Shown: positions 42,030 to 51,833, counted from the first letter of the stretch. The stretch is 64,000 nt of DNA from Pseudooceanicola endophyticus (GCF_018760365.1 NZ_JAHIAB010000005.1:1-64000), one strand, 5' to 3'. Made by a program: numbers and translations. Notes: a model not told the origin generated them from the sequence alone.

Positions 42030-43046
42030 TCAGGCGTCTTGCTCTTGCGGCGCCACTTCGGCGTAGATGTCGGTCCACAGTTCCTCGAGCGCCGGCTCGG
42101 GGCTTTCCTTGGAGAACTCGGCCGAGGCGTTGACGATCTCCTTGATCGTCTTGTCGATGGCCTTCAGATCGTCCTCGGTGGCGTGTTCACCGGTCAGCAG
42201 CATCTGGCGGACGGCCTCGATCGGGTCGTGCTTCTCGCGCATGTTCTGCACTTCCTCGCGGGTCCGGTACTTCGCCGGGTCCGACATGGAGTGGCCGCGG
42301 TAGCGGTAGGTCTTGACCTCGAGGATATAGGGGCCGTCGCCGGCACGGCAGTGCGCGATGGCCTTCTCGCCGGCGGCCTTGACGGCCAGCACGTCCATGC
42401 CGTCCACCTGCTCACCGGGGATGCCATAGGCCTCGCCACGCTTGTAAAGCTCGGCCGAGGAGGTCGAACGCTTCTGCGCGGTGCCCATGGCGTACTGGTT
42501 GTTCTCGATCACGAAGATCACCGGCAGCTTCCACAGGGCGGCCATGTTGAAGGTCTCGTAGACCTGGCCCTGGTTCGCCGCGCCGTCGCCGAAATAGGCG
42601 AAGGTGACGCGCTTGTTGTCGAGGTACTTGTCCGCGAAGGCGAGGCCCGCGCCGATCGGCACCTGGGCGCCGACGATGCCGTGGCCGCCATAGAAATGCT
42701 TCTCTTTCGAGAACATGTGCATGGAGCCGCCCTTGCCCTTGGAATAACCGCCCTCGCGGCCCGTGAGCTCGGCCATGACGCCGTTGGGGTCCATGCCGCA
42801 GGCCAGCATGTGGCCGTGGTCGCGGTAGGAGGTGACGCGCTTGTCGCCCTCTTCCGCGGCGGCCTCGAGGCCGACGACAACGGCTTCCTGGCCGATGTAG
42901 AGGTGGCAGAAGCCACCGATCAGCCCCATGCCATAGAGCTGGCCGGCCTTCTCTTCGAAGCGGCGGATCAGCAGCATGTCGTGGTAGTACTGTTTCAGCT
43001 CATCGGCCGAAACGTTCGGCTTGGCTGCAGCTTTGCGGGTCGCCAT
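42030..43046 (-). CDS. pdhA: Pyruvate dehydrogenase E1 component, alpha subunit
   Basis: Decarboxylates pyruvate with thiamine diphosphate. 338 residues from the ATG at 43046 (GGGGAGGACACC upstream). Features: [55 protein letters not shown] [13 protein letters not shown], and the ThDP motif [31 protein letters not shown]. It is the first gene of the operon; the palindrome at 43092-43117 lies 46 bp upstream. Confidence 0.97.
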   Translation of the reverse strand: MATRKAAAKPNVSADELKQYYHDMLLIRRFEEKAGQLYGMGLIGGFCHLYIGQEAVVVGLEAAAEEGDKRVTSYRDHGHMLACGMDPNGVMAELTGREGGYSKGKGGSMHMFSKEKHFYGGHGIVGAQVPIGAGLAFADKYLDNKRVTFAYFGDGAANQGQVYETFNMAALWKLPVIFVIENNQYAMGTAQKRSTSSAELYKRGEAYGIPGEQVDGMDVLAVKAAGEKAIAHCRAGDGPYILEVKTYRYRGHSMSDPAKYRTREEVQNMREKHDPIEAVRQMLLTGEHATEDDLKAIDKTIKEIVNASAEFSKESPEPALEELWTDIYAEVAPQEQDA

Positions 43047-43091
43047 CAGGTGTCCTCCCCGTATGTGAACCGTGGAATCGGTAAGCGATCT

Positions 43092-43117
43092 GGGATAGTT
43101 TAGTATTAAACTATCCC
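43092..43117. promoter_or_regulatory. Perfect palindrome in the pdhA promoter, candidate operator
   Basis: GGGATAGTTTA-GTAT-TAAACTATCCC: 11-base arms, four-base spacer, AT-rich core in a GC-rich genome. It lies 46 bp upstream of pdhA and overlaps the likely -10 region, the position of a repressor site. It does not match the enterobacterial PdhR site; MarR-, GntR- or FadR-type regulators would be candidates. Confidence 0.65.
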
Positions 43118-43296
43118 CTACAGCAATTCCCGGCGGGATGCGAGTGCGAATTTGACGCAAGCACAGGGTAGGGAAGGTTTCCTGAGCTGCAAGAGGGATT
43201 TGCGCGGCATTCGCGCGGCCCTGCCCGGGGAATGCCGATGCTGCGCTGCGGCATGAGGCGGGCCGGCCCTTCGGGAATGGCGACTTCGTACCTGTG

Positions 43297-43322
43297 AAAA
43301 AGGCCCGGACGGAGCCGGGCCT
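43297..43322 (-). terminator. Rho-independent terminator after ftsB
   Basis: On the minus strand AGGCCCGG-CTCCGT-CCGGGCCT followed by TTTT. Confidence 0.88.
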
Positions 43323-43376
43323 GCATCGGGAACTGATCCTGGGTGTGCCGCAGTGCGGCAAGAGTGCCTGGGCGGA

Positions 43377-43676
43377 TTACTGGAGGACGAATTCGTCGCC
43401 GCGGATCTGGCCCAGCATGTCGCGCGACTGCTGGTCGAGCAGGTCGATATCAAGGAACTCGTCCGAGAGCCGGCGGGTGCGGTTCTCCATCACGGCGATC
43501 TGGTTGTTCAGCCCGTCGAGCCGCGTTTGCAGCTGCTGGCTGTCGGCCTCGACCTCGGCGCGGGCGAAGATGCCGAATTCCCCCTGCACGGCGGCGAAGG
43601 TGAAATAGAGGCCCAGCATCAGCACGATGCTGAAGTAGATGAACATCCCGAAGCCCGGGCGTGACTGCGCGCTCAT
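43377..43676 (-). CDS. ftsB: Septum formation initiator, FtsB/DivIC family
   Basis: 99 residues: a membrane helix (MFIYFSIVLMLGLYFTFAAVQG) after a short cytosolic start, then a periplasmic coiled coil (AEVEADSQQLQTRLDGLNNQIAVMENRTRRL) and DLLDQQSRDMLGQIRGDEFVL, the usual FtsB C-terminus. FtsB joins FtsL and FtsQ in the divisome. It lies upstream of pdhA on the same strand, an arrangement common in alphaproteobacteria, but a terminator separates them here. Confidence 0.9.
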   Translation of the reverse strand: MSAQSRPGFGMFIYFSIVLMLGLYFTFAAVQGEFGIFARAEVEADSQQLQTRLDGLNNQIAVMENRTRRLSDEFLDIDLLDQQSRDMLGQIRGDEFVLQ

Positions 43677-43785
43677 GGTCTACTGCTCCTGTCGGCCCTG
43701 GCCGGCTCTCGTCTCTGCGGACGTCTTGGGGGCACTATGGCACAGCCCGGGGGGCGTGGGAATCCCAAAGGCGGGCGGAAATGCG

Positions 43786-43811
43786 AAGGGGGGCGGTGAT
43801 CCGCCCCCCTT
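43786..43811 (-). terminator. Hairpin after the aldolase gene
   Basis: AAGGGGGGCGG-TGAT-CCGCCCCCCTT, a perfect 11-bp stem 23 bp past the aldolase stop; no long T run follows, so efficiency is uncertain. Confidence 0.6.
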
Positions 43812-43833
43812 CGGTGGTTCTTTCGGCACGGGC

Positions 43834-44757
43834 TCAGCCGGCGACGGAGGCCTTGTAGATGCCCTCGATGGTGGCGGCCAGCGTGGCGTCGAACTCCGCG
43901 TCCGACTGCTGGGCCGACAGGCCCTCGGTCAGCGCGCGAGAGAAGGAGGCGATCATGCCGGTCTGACGCGACAGGCGGTCATTGGCCTCTTCGCGCGAAT
44001 AGCCGCCCGACAGCGCCACGACCTTCATGACCTTCGGGTGATCGACCAGCGCCTTGTACTGGTTGTCGACCTCGGGGATGGTCAGCTTCAGCATGACCTC
44101 GATGCCCTCGGGCAGGGCGTCCAGATGCGCCAGGATCTCGTCGCGCAGCAGGGTCTCGGCCTCGGCCTTGTCGGCGATGGAGATCGTCACCTCGGGTTCG
44201 ATGATCGGGATCAGCCCGTAGGACAGGATCTTCTTGCCGACTTCGAACTGCTGTTCGACGATCTTCTTGATGCCGACCGGGTTCGCCGCATCGACGACCG
44301 AGCGCATCTTGGTGCCGAAGATGCCCTTCGACACGGCCTTGGCCAGCAGAGCGTCGATTTCGGGCATCGGCTTCATCAGCTTGACGCCGTCCTCGGCCTC
44401 GTCCAGGCCCTTGTCGACCTTCAGGAAGGGCACGACCTGGGTCTCTTTCCAGAGGTATTCTGCGGTGGGCACGCCGTCGATCTCACCATCCATGGTGCGT
44501 TCGAACAGGATCGCGCCGATCACCTTCTCGCCGTTGAAGGCCGGGGACTTGATGATCCGGGCACGCATGTCGTGCATCAGCTGGAACATCTCTTCCTCGG
44601 AGGAATAGGCGTCTTCCTCGATACCGTAGAGCTTCAGCGCCTTCGGGGTTGAGCCGCCGCTCTGGTCGAGGGCCGCAATGAAGCCGTCGCCGCTGCGGAT
44701 CTGTTCGGCCATCGCCGGATCGGTCTTGACCTTTTCGGCCTGCATCGTGTCGCTCAT
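43834..44757 (-). CDS. fda: Fructose-bisphosphate aldolase, class I
   Basis: Cleaves or forms fructose 1,6-bisphosphate without metal. 307 residues. Class I features: [22 protein letters not shown] near the N-terminus, [38 protein letters not shown] (Schiff-base Lys) and [14 protein letters not shown] (phosphate binding). It resembles the staphylococcal/plant-like class I enzyme rather than the metal-dependent FbaA. Start at 44757; a second ATG four codons in is possible. It lies downstream of pgk on the same strand with 138 bp between. Confidence 0.95.
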   Translation of the reverse strand: MSDTMQAEKVKTDPAMAEQIRSGDGFIAALDQSGGSTPKALKLYGIEEDAYSSEEEMFQLMHDMRARIIKSPAFNGEKVIGAILFERTMDGEIDGVPTAEYLWKETQVVPFLKVDKGLDEAEDGVKLMKPMPEIDALLAKAVSKGIFGTKMRSVVDAANPVGIKKIVEQQFEVGKKILSYGLIPIIEPEVTISIADKAEAETLLRDEILAHLDALPEGIEVMLKLTIPEVDNQYKALVDHPKVMKVVALSGGYSREEANDRLSRQTGMIASFSRALTEGLSAQQSDAEFDATLAATIEGIYKASVAG

Positions 44758-44895
44758 GTCAATCGCCTGAAATTATAAGGGTTCATGAAAAGGCGGGGCA
44801 CTCCTCCGCCCGCTTCCCCCTGTCTAGGCGACAGGGGGACCATCTGCAATTGAGGTTGCGCTAACGCACCTCCTGCGGGCGGACATTCCGCCGGA

Positions 44896-46065
44896 TCAGG
44901 CCTCCAGCGCCGCAACGCCGGGCAGAACCTTGCCCTCCATCCACTCCAGGAAGGCACCGCCCGCGGTGGAAATATAGGTGAAGTCCGCCGCCGCGCCCGA
45001 GGCGTTCAGCGCCGCCACCGTATCGCCGCCACCGGCAACCGAGGTCAGCGAACCGGCTCTGGTCAGTTCCGCCGCCTTGAGGGCCGCGGCATTGGTCGCG
45101 GTGTCGAAGGGCGCGATCTCGAAGGCGCCGAGCGGGCCGTTCCAGATCAGTGTCTTGGCCTCCTCGAACGCCTGGGAGATCCGCGCGACCGCCTCGGTGC
45201 CCGCATCGAGGATCATCGCATCCTCGGGGCATTCGCCCGCGCCCACGGTCTCGCAATCTGCACCGGCCTTGAATTCGCGCGCGACCACGACGTCGGAGGG
45301 CAGGATGATCTCGCAGCCGATGTCCTGGGCCTTCAGCATGATCTTCTGGGCGGTGTCGGCCATGTCTGTCTCGGCCAGGGACTTGCCGATGGGCAGGTGC
45401 TGGGCGACCAGGAAGGTGTTGGCCATGCCGCCACCGATCACCAGCTTGTCGACCTTCTCGATCAGGTTCTCCAGCAGGTCGAGCTTGGTCGAGACCTTGG
45501 CGCCGCCGACGACCGCTATCACCGGGCGTACCGGATCGCCAAGCGCTGCTTCCAGCGCCTCAAGCTCGGCCTGCATCAGGCGCCCGGCGCAGGAGGGCAG
45601 CTCGCGCGCGATGGCCTCGGTGCTGGCATGGGCGCGGTGCGCGGCGGAAAACGCATCGTTGCAGTAGATGTCGCCAAGGGCGGCGATTTCCTTGGCGAAG
45701 GCGGGGTCGTTCTTTTCCTCGCCCGGGTAGAAGCGGATGTTCTCCAGCAGCACCACGTCGGCCTCGATCCCGGCGAGCGCGGCGAAATCCTCCGCGAAGG
45801 CAACGTCCTGACCAAGCGCCGCTTCCAGCGCGGGCAGGGTGACCTTCAGGCTCATCTCGGGGACGACCTTGCCCTTGGGGCGGCCGAAATGCGCGATGAG
45901 CAGCGCCTTGCCGCCCTTGGCCACGATGTCCTTCACGGTGGGCACGATTCGCTCGATCCGGGTCGCGTCGGTGACGCGGCCATCTTCGACGGGGACGTTG
46001 ATGTCGACCCGCACCAGAACGCGCTTGCCTGAAATATCCATGTCATCAAGGGTTTTCCAGCCCAT
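44896..46065 (-). CDS. pgk: Phosphoglycerate kinase
   Basis: 389 residues from the ATG at 46065 (AAAGGAGAGGACC upstream). Signatures: [88 protein letters not shown] and the C-terminal [12 protein letters not shown]. It catalyses ATP formation from 1,3-bisphosphoglycerate. Divergent from the cyclophilin pair with a 126 bp gap. Confidence 0.97.
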   Translation of the reverse strand: MGWKTLDDMDISGKRVLVRVDINVPVEDGRVTDATRIERIVPTVKDIVAKGGKALLIAHFGRPKGKVVPEMSLKVTLPALEAALGQDVAFAEDFAALAGIEADVVLLENIRFYPGEEKNDPAFAKEIAALGDIYCNDAFSAAHRAHASTEAIARELPSCAGRLMQAELEALEAALGDPVRPVIAVVGGAKVSTKLDLLENLIEKVDKLVIGGGMANTFLVAQHLPIGKSLAETDMADTAQKIMLKAQDIGCEIILPSDVVVAREFKAGADCETVGAGECPEDAMILDAGTEAVARISQAFEEAKTLIWNGPLGAFEIAPFDTATNAAALKAAELTRAGSLTSVAGGGDTVAALNASGAAADFTYISTAGGAFLEWMEGKVLPGVAALEA

Positions 46066-46191
46066 GAGGTCCTCTCCTTTAACCAATTCCGGTGATTTCT
46101 CGCCCGCCGTAACGCGAGGGTCAACAGGCTGTGCTTGGCAATCGGCGCGTCAGTTAATATTGCTGGCGCAAACATGTGGAAGGAGAGGCAA

Positions 46192-46698
46192 ATGGCCGAA
46201 ATCAAGGATCCCGAAAACACGATCCTCATGGAGCTCAAGGGCGGCACGGTCGTGATCGAGCTTCTGCCCGACGTGGCCCCCAAGCACAGCGAGCGCATGA
46301 AGGAACTGGCGCGCTCGGGTCAATACGACGGGGTGGTCTTCCACCGCGTGATCGAAGGCTTCATGGCGCAGACCGGCGACGTGGCCAACGGCAACAAGAC
46401 CGGCGACTTCAACCTGCGCATGGCGGGCACGGGCGGTTCCGACCTGCCGAACCTGCCGGCGGAATTCTCGCGTCTGCCGCATGACCGTGGCACCCTGGGT
46501 GCCGCGCGCAGCCAGAACCCGAACTCGGCCAACAGCCAGTTCTTCATCAACTTCACCGACAACCACTTCCTGAACGGTCAGTACACGGTCTACGGCCGCG
46601 TCATCGACGGCATGGAACATGTGGACGCGATCGTGCGCGGCGAGCCGCCTGCGGATCCCGACATCATGATCTCGGTGAAGGTTGCCGCGGATGCGTGA
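46192..46698 (+). CDS. Peptidyl-prolyl cis-trans isomerase, cyclophilin type (cytoplasmic)
   Basis: 168 residues from the ATG at 46192 (AGGAGAGGC upstream). Cyclophilin core: VVIELLPDVAPKHSERMKELA, GVVFHRVIEGFMAQTGDV (catalytic Phe/His/Arg cluster), GTLGAARSQNPNSANSQFFINF, and FLNGQYTVYGRVIDGMEHVD. No signal peptide. The stop overlaps the start of a second cyclophilin gene by eight bases. Confidence 0.95.
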   Translation: MAEIKDPENTILMELKGGTVVIELLPDVAPKHSERMKELARSGQYDGVVFHRVIEGFMAQTGDVANGNKTGDFNLRMAGTGGSDLPNLPAEFSRLPHDRGTLGAARSQNPNSANSQFFINFTDNHFLNGQYTVYGRVIDGMEHVDAIVRGEPPADPDIMISVKVAADA

Positions 46699-47245
46699 GC
46701 TTCTGCTGGCCGTTGCGTGCATGGGGGGGCTTGCCGGCCCCGCCCTGGCGACCGGCCTGGACATCCAGATCGCGGGCGAGGCCAACGGCACCGTCCATAT
46801 CGATCTGTATGACAAGAAAGCTCCGAAGAACGTGGCGCAGGTGGTCGAGCTGGCGAAGGAAGGGGCATATGACGATGTCTACTTCCACCGCGTGATCGAC
46901 GGCTTCATGGCGCAGACCGGCGATGTCGAATACGGCAAGGTCGGCGGCGACATGCGCATGGCCGGTCGTGGCGGCTCGCATCTGCCCGACCTGCCGGCGG
47001 AATTCACCGACATCCCCTTCAAGCGGGGCACGGTGGGCATGGCGCGCAGCCAGGATCCGAACTCGGCCAACAGCCAGTTCTTCATCATGTTCGCCCCGGG
47101 CGACTTCCTGAACGGCCAGTACACGGTCATCGGCGAAGTGACCAAGGGGATGGATGTGGTCGACAAGATCAAGCGCGGCATGGGCCAGAACGGCTCTGTC
47201 ACCGGAGAGCCGGACCGCATGGTCAAGGTCACCGTGACCGAGTGA
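46691..47245 (+). CDS. Peptidyl-prolyl cis-trans isomerase, cyclophilin type (periplasmic)
   Basis: 184 residues from the ATG at 46691 with a signal peptide (MRELLLAVACMGGLAGPALA). The mature domain repeats the cyclophilin motifs (DVYFHRVIDGFMAQTGDVEYG, GTVGMARSQDPNSANSQFFIMFA, FLNGQYTVIGEVTKGMDVVDKI). Very similar to the cytoplasmic copy just upstream, from which it likely arose by tandem duplication with gain of a signal. Overlap suggests coupled translation. Confidence 0.94.
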   Translation: MRELLLAVACMGGLAGPALATGLDIQIAGEANGTVHIDLYDKKAPKNVAQVVELAKEGAYDDVYFHRVIDGFMAQTGDVEYGKVGGDMRMAGRGGSHLPDLPAEFTDIPFKRGTVGMARSQDPNSANSQFFIMFAPGDFLNGQYTVIGEVTKGMDVVDKIKRGMGQNGSVTGEPDRMVKVTVTE

Positions 47246-47266
47246 CCCGGAGCAGGATCTGCGGCG

Positions 47267-47290
47267 CGGGCGGGGATTTCCCCGCCCGTT
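47267..47290 (+). terminator. Hairpin after the cyclophilin pair
   Basis: CGGGCGGGGA-TT-TCCCCGCCCG followed by TT, 21 bp past the stop; a perfect stem but a weak T run. Confidence 0.55.
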
Positions 47291-47377
47291 CGCGTTTCGA
47301 AGGGCGCTCGGGGCCCGTCCCGAAAGCGTTGCCGCAGAAAGACTTTTCCCGGAAAGCCTTGCCTCGAAAGATCCGTC

Positions 47378-48154
47378 TCAGGCGCCTTCGCGGGCCGGGG
47401 TGGCGGGATCGGGCAGGATCAGTTCTTCTTCGCGCTGGTGATTGCAGTAGAGGCAGTAGGTCAGGCTGGTTTCGCGGTCTGCCCGGCGGTCGATCTGCCG
47501 GCGCAGCCCGCCGCGGCGGCGGCAGTTCGGACAGGGCTGGGCGGCCAGCCGCATCAGGTTGACCCGGCGCCGCATCATCGCCAGCAGCCCGGCCACCGCA
47601 AAGATCACGGCGGCCACGTAGTGCAGCGGTGCGGGCTGGCCGTCGGCACGCTGCCCCTCGGCGAAGGGCCGGGCGATGCGGTCACGGGCGGCCAGCGCCC
47701 CGGCGATCAGCCCGTCGCCGATCCGGCCCTGCCGCGCCGCCGGCAGCACGGTGTCCGCGACGATGTCGCGGGCGATCCGGTCCCAGTGCCGGTTATAGCC
47801 TGCGCCCAGCTCGATCCGGGCCTCCAGCGGGGCGGCGATCAGCAGCAGCAGGATGCCGTCCTGCCGGCGGATATCGCCGATCTCCCAGTCGCGCAGCATC
47901 CGCTGGCTGAACTGCAACAGGCTTTCCCCGCTGTCGAAATGGCGCAGGTCGGGCAGCGCGACGACGTCGATCTGCGCCCCGGTCATGCGCCGGGTCACCT
48001 GCAGCTCGTGGCGCAGTGCCTCGGCGCGGTCGGGCGGCAGCACCCCCGCGAAATCGTTCAGATAGCTGCAGACCGGATCCGGCAGGTCCTGCGCCACCGC
48101 CGGAGCCGCCGCACAGGCGGCCAGCAGGGCGAGAAGGCGCAGGGCGCGCCTCAT
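47378..48154 (-). CDS. TPM-domain protein with membrane helix and C-terminal CxxC zinc-ribbon-like motif
   Basis: 258 residues from the ATG at 48154, with a signal peptide (LRLLALLAACAAAPAVAQ). The TPM_phosphatase domain follows: VCSYLNDFAGVLPPDRAEALRHEL, DVVALPDLRHFDSGESLLQFSQRMLRDWEIGDIRRQDGILLLLI and ELGAGYNRHWD. After it come a membrane helix (YVAAVIFAVAGLLAMM) and a cytosolic tail with two CxxC pairs (PCPNCRRRG and YCLYCNHQ) that could bind zinc. The ATGA overlap with the upstream enzyme gene shows coupling. TPM proteins are linked to membrane protein repair or quality control; the role here is inferred. Confidence 0.82.
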   Translation of the reverse strand: MRRALRLLALLAACAAAPAVAQDLPDPVCSYLNDFAGVLPPDRAEALRHELQVTRRMTGAQIDVVALPDLRHFDSGESLLQFSQRMLRDWEIGDIRRQDGILLLLIAAPLEARIELGAGYNRHWDRIARDIVADTVLPAARQGRIGDGLIAGALAARDRIARPFAEGQRADGQPAPLHYVAAVIFAVAGLLAMMRRRVNLMRLAAQPCPNCRRRGGLRRQIDRRADRETSLTYCLYCNHQREEELILPDPATPAREGA

Positions 48155-48975
48155 TCCGATGCGGCCCCGGCTTCCAGCATGTGATCGACCGCCTCTCCGG
48201 CCACCGATTTCTTCAGCCGCGAGAAGGAGCCATCCTCGTAGACCTCGTTCATCGCATCCAGGATTGCCCGGTGGGTCACCCGCGCCAGCGCCGAGCCGAG
48301 CGAGATCCGCGCCACCCCGATACGGGCGAAATCGGCGCGCGCGTAGCTGGCCAGCGTCCCCATGGCCAGGGCGTTGACCGGGGCGCCGGCCTCCTGCACC
48401 ACGCGTTCCAGATCCTCGAAATGCGCGAGCCCCGGCACATAGACGCAATCGGCCCCGGCCTCTGCGAAGGCGCGGACGCGGGCGATCGCCTCGTCCAGGT
48501 CGTAATGGCCCTGCACCAGCCCGTCGGCGCGCGCCACCAGCACCATGTCGCGGGGCAGGGCGCGGATCTGGGCGGTGGCGGCGCGGATGCGCTCCAGCGC
48601 CAGGGCGTGATCATAGGCGGCGGCGCCGCCCCGGGTGACATCCTCGATCGAAAGCCCGGCCAGGCCGGTCTCGGCGGCCAGGCGCAGGGTCTCGGCGACG
48701 GTCTCGGGATCGTCGCCGAAGCCGTTCTCGAAATCGCCCGAGACCGGCAGGTCGGTGGCGGCCACCATCGCCTCGGCATGGGCCAGGGCCTCGTCGCGGG
48801 TGACTGCGCCGTCGGGCTTGCCGACGGTGAAGCCGAAGGCGGCGGAAGAGGTGCCGATGGCCTGGGCGCCCATCGCCGCCAGCATCCGGGCCGAGCCCAG
48901 GTCCCAGGCATTGGCCAGGACGAAGGGGTGGCCGGGCTGGTGAAGCGCGCGGAACGCGGGGCCGGGATCGTGCAT
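48151..48975 (-). CDS. Isocitrate lyase/PEP mutase family enzyme
   Basis: 274 residues from the ATG at 48975 (AGGAGGCGAACC upstream). Features: PFVLANAWDLGSARMLAAMGAQAIGTSSAAFGFTVGKPDG in sequence, PVSGDFENGFGDDPETV (metal-binding Asp), GLSIEDVTRGG, LVARADGLVQG and CVYVPGLAHFEDLERV. It belongs to the superfamily that cleaves or forms C-C or P-C bonds next to a carboxylate. The classic KKCGH of isocitrate lyase is absent, so it is a 2-methylisocitrate lyase/PEP-mutase-like relative of unknown substrate. Confidence 0.88.
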   Translation of the reverse strand: MHDPGPAFRALHQPGHPFVLANAWDLGSARMLAAMGAQAIGTSSAAFGFTVGKPDGAVTRDEALAHAEAMVAATDLPVSGDFENGFGDDPETVAETLRLAAETGLAGLSIEDVTRGGAAAYDHALALERIRAATAQIRALPRDMVLVARADGLVQGHYDLDEAIARVRAFAEAGADCVYVPGLAHFEDLERVVQEAGAPVNALAMGTLASYARADFARIGVARISLGSALARVTHRAILDAMNEVYEDGSFSRLKKSVAGEAVDHMLEAGAASE

Positions 48976-49080
48976 GGTTCGCCTCCTGAAGATCGGTCCG
49001 CGAAAGGGTTTCGCAGTTCTTTCGGCAGTGCAAGGGGTTTGCGCTTGCCACAATGACGCGGACCGGCAAGGCTTCGCGCC

Positions 49081-49860
49081 ATGAGGACGCTTGCGACAAG
49101 ACGATTTGCGCCCCTGGGGGGCCGGTTCGCGGTACTGGCCGATATTCACGGCAATGCCGATGCCCTGCGCGCCGTGCAGGCAGATATGGCGCAGTTCCAG
49201 CCCGAGGACGTGCTGGTGCTGGGCGATCACTTCAGCGGGCCGCTGGATGCGGCGGGCACGGCGGGGCTGCTGCTGCGGCACCGCATCCTGGCGCTGCGCG
49301 GCAATCATGACCGCTACCTGCTGGAGCAGTCCCCGACCGAGATGGGGCGTTCGGACCGGGTGGCTCTGGAGGCACTGGAGGATGTTGCGCTGGACTGGTT
49401 GGCGGGCCTGCCCGAGGTGATGGATTTCGGCGATGTCTGGGCCTGCCACGCGATGCCGGGCTGCGACGATGTCTACTGGACCCACGAGGTCGCCCGCGAC
49501 GGCACCGTCAGCCTGCGCCATGTCGACGACATCGCCGCCGAGGTCGCGGCGGCGGGCATCGGGGCCTCTCTGATCCTGTGCGCCCATACCCATCTGCCGG
49601 TGACGCTGCGCCTGCCCACCGGGCAGATCCTGCTGAACCCCGGATCGGTGGGCTGCCCGGCCTACGAGGACGAGCTTCCGGTGCCTCATGTGATCGAGAC
49701 CGGCCATGCCCATGCCGCCTGGGCGCTGGTGGAGCGCCAGGGCGATCACTGGTCGATCACGCAGCGCTTCGTGCCCTATGACACCACCCAGATGGTGGCC
49801 CGGGCCCGCGCCCATGCCCGCTGGGACTGGGCGCGCGCGGTGGAGACCGGGTTCCTCTAG
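49081..49860 (+). CDS. Metallophosphoesterase (calcineurin-like)
   Basis: 259 residues. Metal motifs: VLADIHGNADAL, VLVLGDHFSG, LALRGNHDRYLLE, CHAMPG and CAHTHLPVTL, then LLNPGSVGCPAY. This is the YfcE/ApaH-like two-metal phosphodiesterase fold found in small stand-alone enzymes. Substrate unknown. Its stop codon shares the CTAG with the stop of the convergent gene. Confidence 0.9.
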   Translation: MRTLATRRFAPLGGRFAVLADIHGNADALRAVQADMAQFQPEDVLVLGDHFSGPLDAAGTAGLLLRHRILALRGNHDRYLLEQSPTEMGRSDRVALEALEDVALDWLAGLPEVMDFGDVWACHAMPGCDDVYWTHEVARDGTVSLRHVDDIAAEVAAAGIGASLILCAHTHLPVTLRLPTGQILLNPGSVGCPAYEDELPVPHVIETGHAHAAWALVERQGDHWSITQRFVPYDTTQMVARARAHARWDWARAVETGFL

Positions 49861-50204
49861 TCCGGGCGCGGCGCCAGCATCGCCTGGACCTTTTTCGGCA
49901 GGCCCGCGCGGATCAGGTCGTAGGACAGCAGCACCCTGTCGCGCATCAGCCCTTCGTCGCAGCCCCAGGGCAGCAGCACCCAGCTGGCATGAAGGTAGGG
50001 CGCGCGTTCGGCCGTGCCGTCCTCGATCAGCAGGCGGGCGAAGGCGGTGTCGCTGCACTTGACCGAAACGCCCCGGTCCTGCGCGCCGATGCTGGCAAAG
50101 ATCTTGCCGCCCACCTTCCAGACCGCATGGCCGCCGCCCCAGGGGTCGGAAACAGCAGCCCCCGGCAGCGGCTGGCAGATCGAGGTGACGAAAGCGCGGC
50201 TCAT
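49857..50204 (-). CDS. MmcQ/YjbR family protein
   Basis: 115 residues: FVTSICQPLPGAAVSDPWGGGHAVWKVGGKIFASI, then GVSVKCSDTAFARLLIEDG and HASWVLLPWGCDEGLMRDRVLLSYDLIRAGLPKKVQA. These match the YjbR fold (double-wing DNA-binding-like, CyaY-like topology). The start ATG at 50204 is the second of two in frame. Function unknown. The convergent stop codons overlap within CTAG. Confidence 0.85.
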   Translation of the reverse strand: MSRAFVTSICQPLPGAAVSDPWGGGHAVWKVGGKIFASIGAQDRGVSVKCSDTAFARLLIEDGTAERAPYLHASWVLLPWGCDEGLMRDRVLLSYDLIRAGLPKKVQAMLAPRPD

Positions 50205-50438
50205 GCCCCGCAGCATTGCCACGCTTGGGTGACAAATCAAGGCTTGGCAGGGGCGGGGGGCTTCGTTATGAACGCGGCCATGACGAAGCGCTGCATCATT
50301 ACCGGCTGCATTATCCCCTGCTGAGATACTTCTCGCGGGCCGCTTCTCGTTTCCCCTCTCAAAGGATCCTGTAAGCCGCCCGCGGGCGGAGTGCCTTTGC
50401 GGACATGCCCGGCCCGAGCGGCCCGACAGGAGCGAGAC

Positions 50439-51833
50439 ATGGTCGAGATCAAGCTGCACAACTCCCGCACGCGGAAGAAGGAGATTTTCACTCCGATTAC
50501 CGCCGACAACGTGCGGATGTATGTCTGCGGGCCGACGGTCTATGACCGCGCGCACCTGGGCAATGCGCGGCCCGTGGTGGTCTTCGATACGCTCTACCGC
50601 CTGCTGCGCCATGTCTACGGCACGGATCACGTGACCTATGCGCGCAACTTCACCGACGTCGACGACAAGATCAACGCGACCGCGCTGGCGCGCAAGGAAG
50701 CGGGGGCTGCGGGCACGCTGGAAGAACTGATCGCCGAACGCACCGCCGAGACGATCGCGTGGTATCATCAGGACATGGATGCGCTTGGCACCCTGCGTCC
50801 GGATCACGAACCCCGCGCCACCGCCTTCATCGGCCAGATGGTCGAGATGATCTCCGGGCTGGTCGAAAACGGCCATGCCTACGAGGCCGAGGGGCATGTG
50901 CTGTTCTCGGTCGCAAGCTACAAGGCCTACGGCGCACTTTCGGGGCGTTCGGTCGAGGACATGATCGCCGGTGCCCGGGTCGAGGTCGCGCCCTACAAGC
51001 GCGATCCGATGGATTTCGTGCTCTGGAAACCCTCGTCCGATGATCTGCCGGGCTGGGCCAGCCCCTGGGGCCGGGGCCGTCCGGGCTGGCATATCGAATG
51101 CTCGGCCATGAGCTACGAGCTGCTGGGCGAGAGCTTTGACATCCACGGCGGCGGCATCGACCTGCAGTTCCCCCACCACGAGAACGAGATCGCCCAGAGC
51201 TGCTGCGCCCACCCGGAGGCGGGTTTCGCGCGCTTCTGGCTGCACAACGAGATGCTTCAGGTCGAGGGCAAGAAGATGTCCAAGTCGCTGGGCAACTTCT
51301 TCACCGTGCGCGATCTTCTGGACAGGGGCGTGCCGGGCGAGGTGATCCGGATGGTCTTCCTTGGCACCCATTACGGCAAGCCGATGGACTGGACCGAAAA
51401 GAAGCGCGAGGAGGCCGAGACCACCCTGCGCAAGTGGCGGGTCCTGGTCGAGGGCGTCGAGGCGGGAGAGATCTCGGGTGCGGTGCTTGCGGCGCTGGCC
51501 GATGACCTGAACACCGCCGGCGCCCTGGCCGAGCTCCACCGGCTGGCCGGTGCGGGCGATGCGGCGGGGCTGAAGGCCTCGGCCGCGCTGATGGGCCTGC
51601 TGGGCGAGGAATTGGGCGATTGGGCCGCCGCCCCGGAGGCGGATCTTTCCGGGCTGGCCGGGGTGCTGGCCGCCGCCCGCGCCGCCGCGATGGAGAGCAA
51701 GGATTTCTCGGAGGTGGACCGTCTGAAGCAGGCGCTGCTTGCCGCCGGGGTCGAGGTGCGGATGTCCAAGGCCGGGGTCGAGCTGATCCCCGGTGCGGGC
51801 TTTGATGCCGCGAAGCTGGAGGGGCTGGCGTGA
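50439..51833 (+). CDS. cysS: Cysteinyl-tRNA synthetase
   Basis: 464 residues from the ATG at 50439. Class I synthetase: [40 protein letters not shown] (HIGH motif as HLGN), [25 protein letters not shown] with the zinc Cys/His, [21 protein letters not shown], and [13 protein letters not shown] (KMSKS). The C-terminal helical domain has the usual DALI fold length. It is followed by a family A repeat and cimA. Confidence 0.97.
   Translation: MVEIKLHNSRTRKKEIFTPITADNVRMYVCGPTVYDRAHLGNARPVVVFDTLYRLLRHVYGTDHVTYARNFTDVDDKINATALARKEAGAAGTLEELIAERTAETIAWYHQDMDALGTLRPDHEPRATAFIGQMVEMISGLVENGHAYEAEGHVLFSVASYKAYGALSGRSVEDMIAGARVEVAPYKRDPMDFVLWKPSSDDLPGWASPWGRGRPGWHIECSAMSYELLGESFDIHGGGIDLQFPHHENEIAQSCCAHPEAGFARFWLHNEMLQVEGKKMSKSLGNFFTVRDLLDRGVPGEVIRMVFLGTHYGKPMDWTEKKREEAETTLRKWRVLVEGVEAGEISGAVLAALADDLNTAGALAELHRLAGAGDAAGLKASAALMGLLGEELGDWAAAPEADLSGLAGVLAAARAAAMESKDFSEVDRLKQALLAAGVEVRMSKAGVELIPGAGFDAAKLEGLA

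Larger units (their letters stand above)
43047..43376. other. Gap between ftsB and pdhA: pdh promoter region and ftsB terminator
   Basis: 330 bp with no gene. From right to left it holds the ftsB terminator (43297-43322), about 170 bp where I see nothing, and the pdhA promoter region: TTGCTG on the minus strand (43126-43121) as a possible -35, with the palindrome at 43092-43117 over the expected -10. Confidence 0.5.

Noticed and set aside
39385-42066. An 893-codon open frame on the plus strand across pdhC-pdhB
   Set aside because: Antisense to two certain genes. The high GC content keeps stop codons rare, and the translated sequence is low-complexity Gly/Arg/His-rich with no family resemblance.
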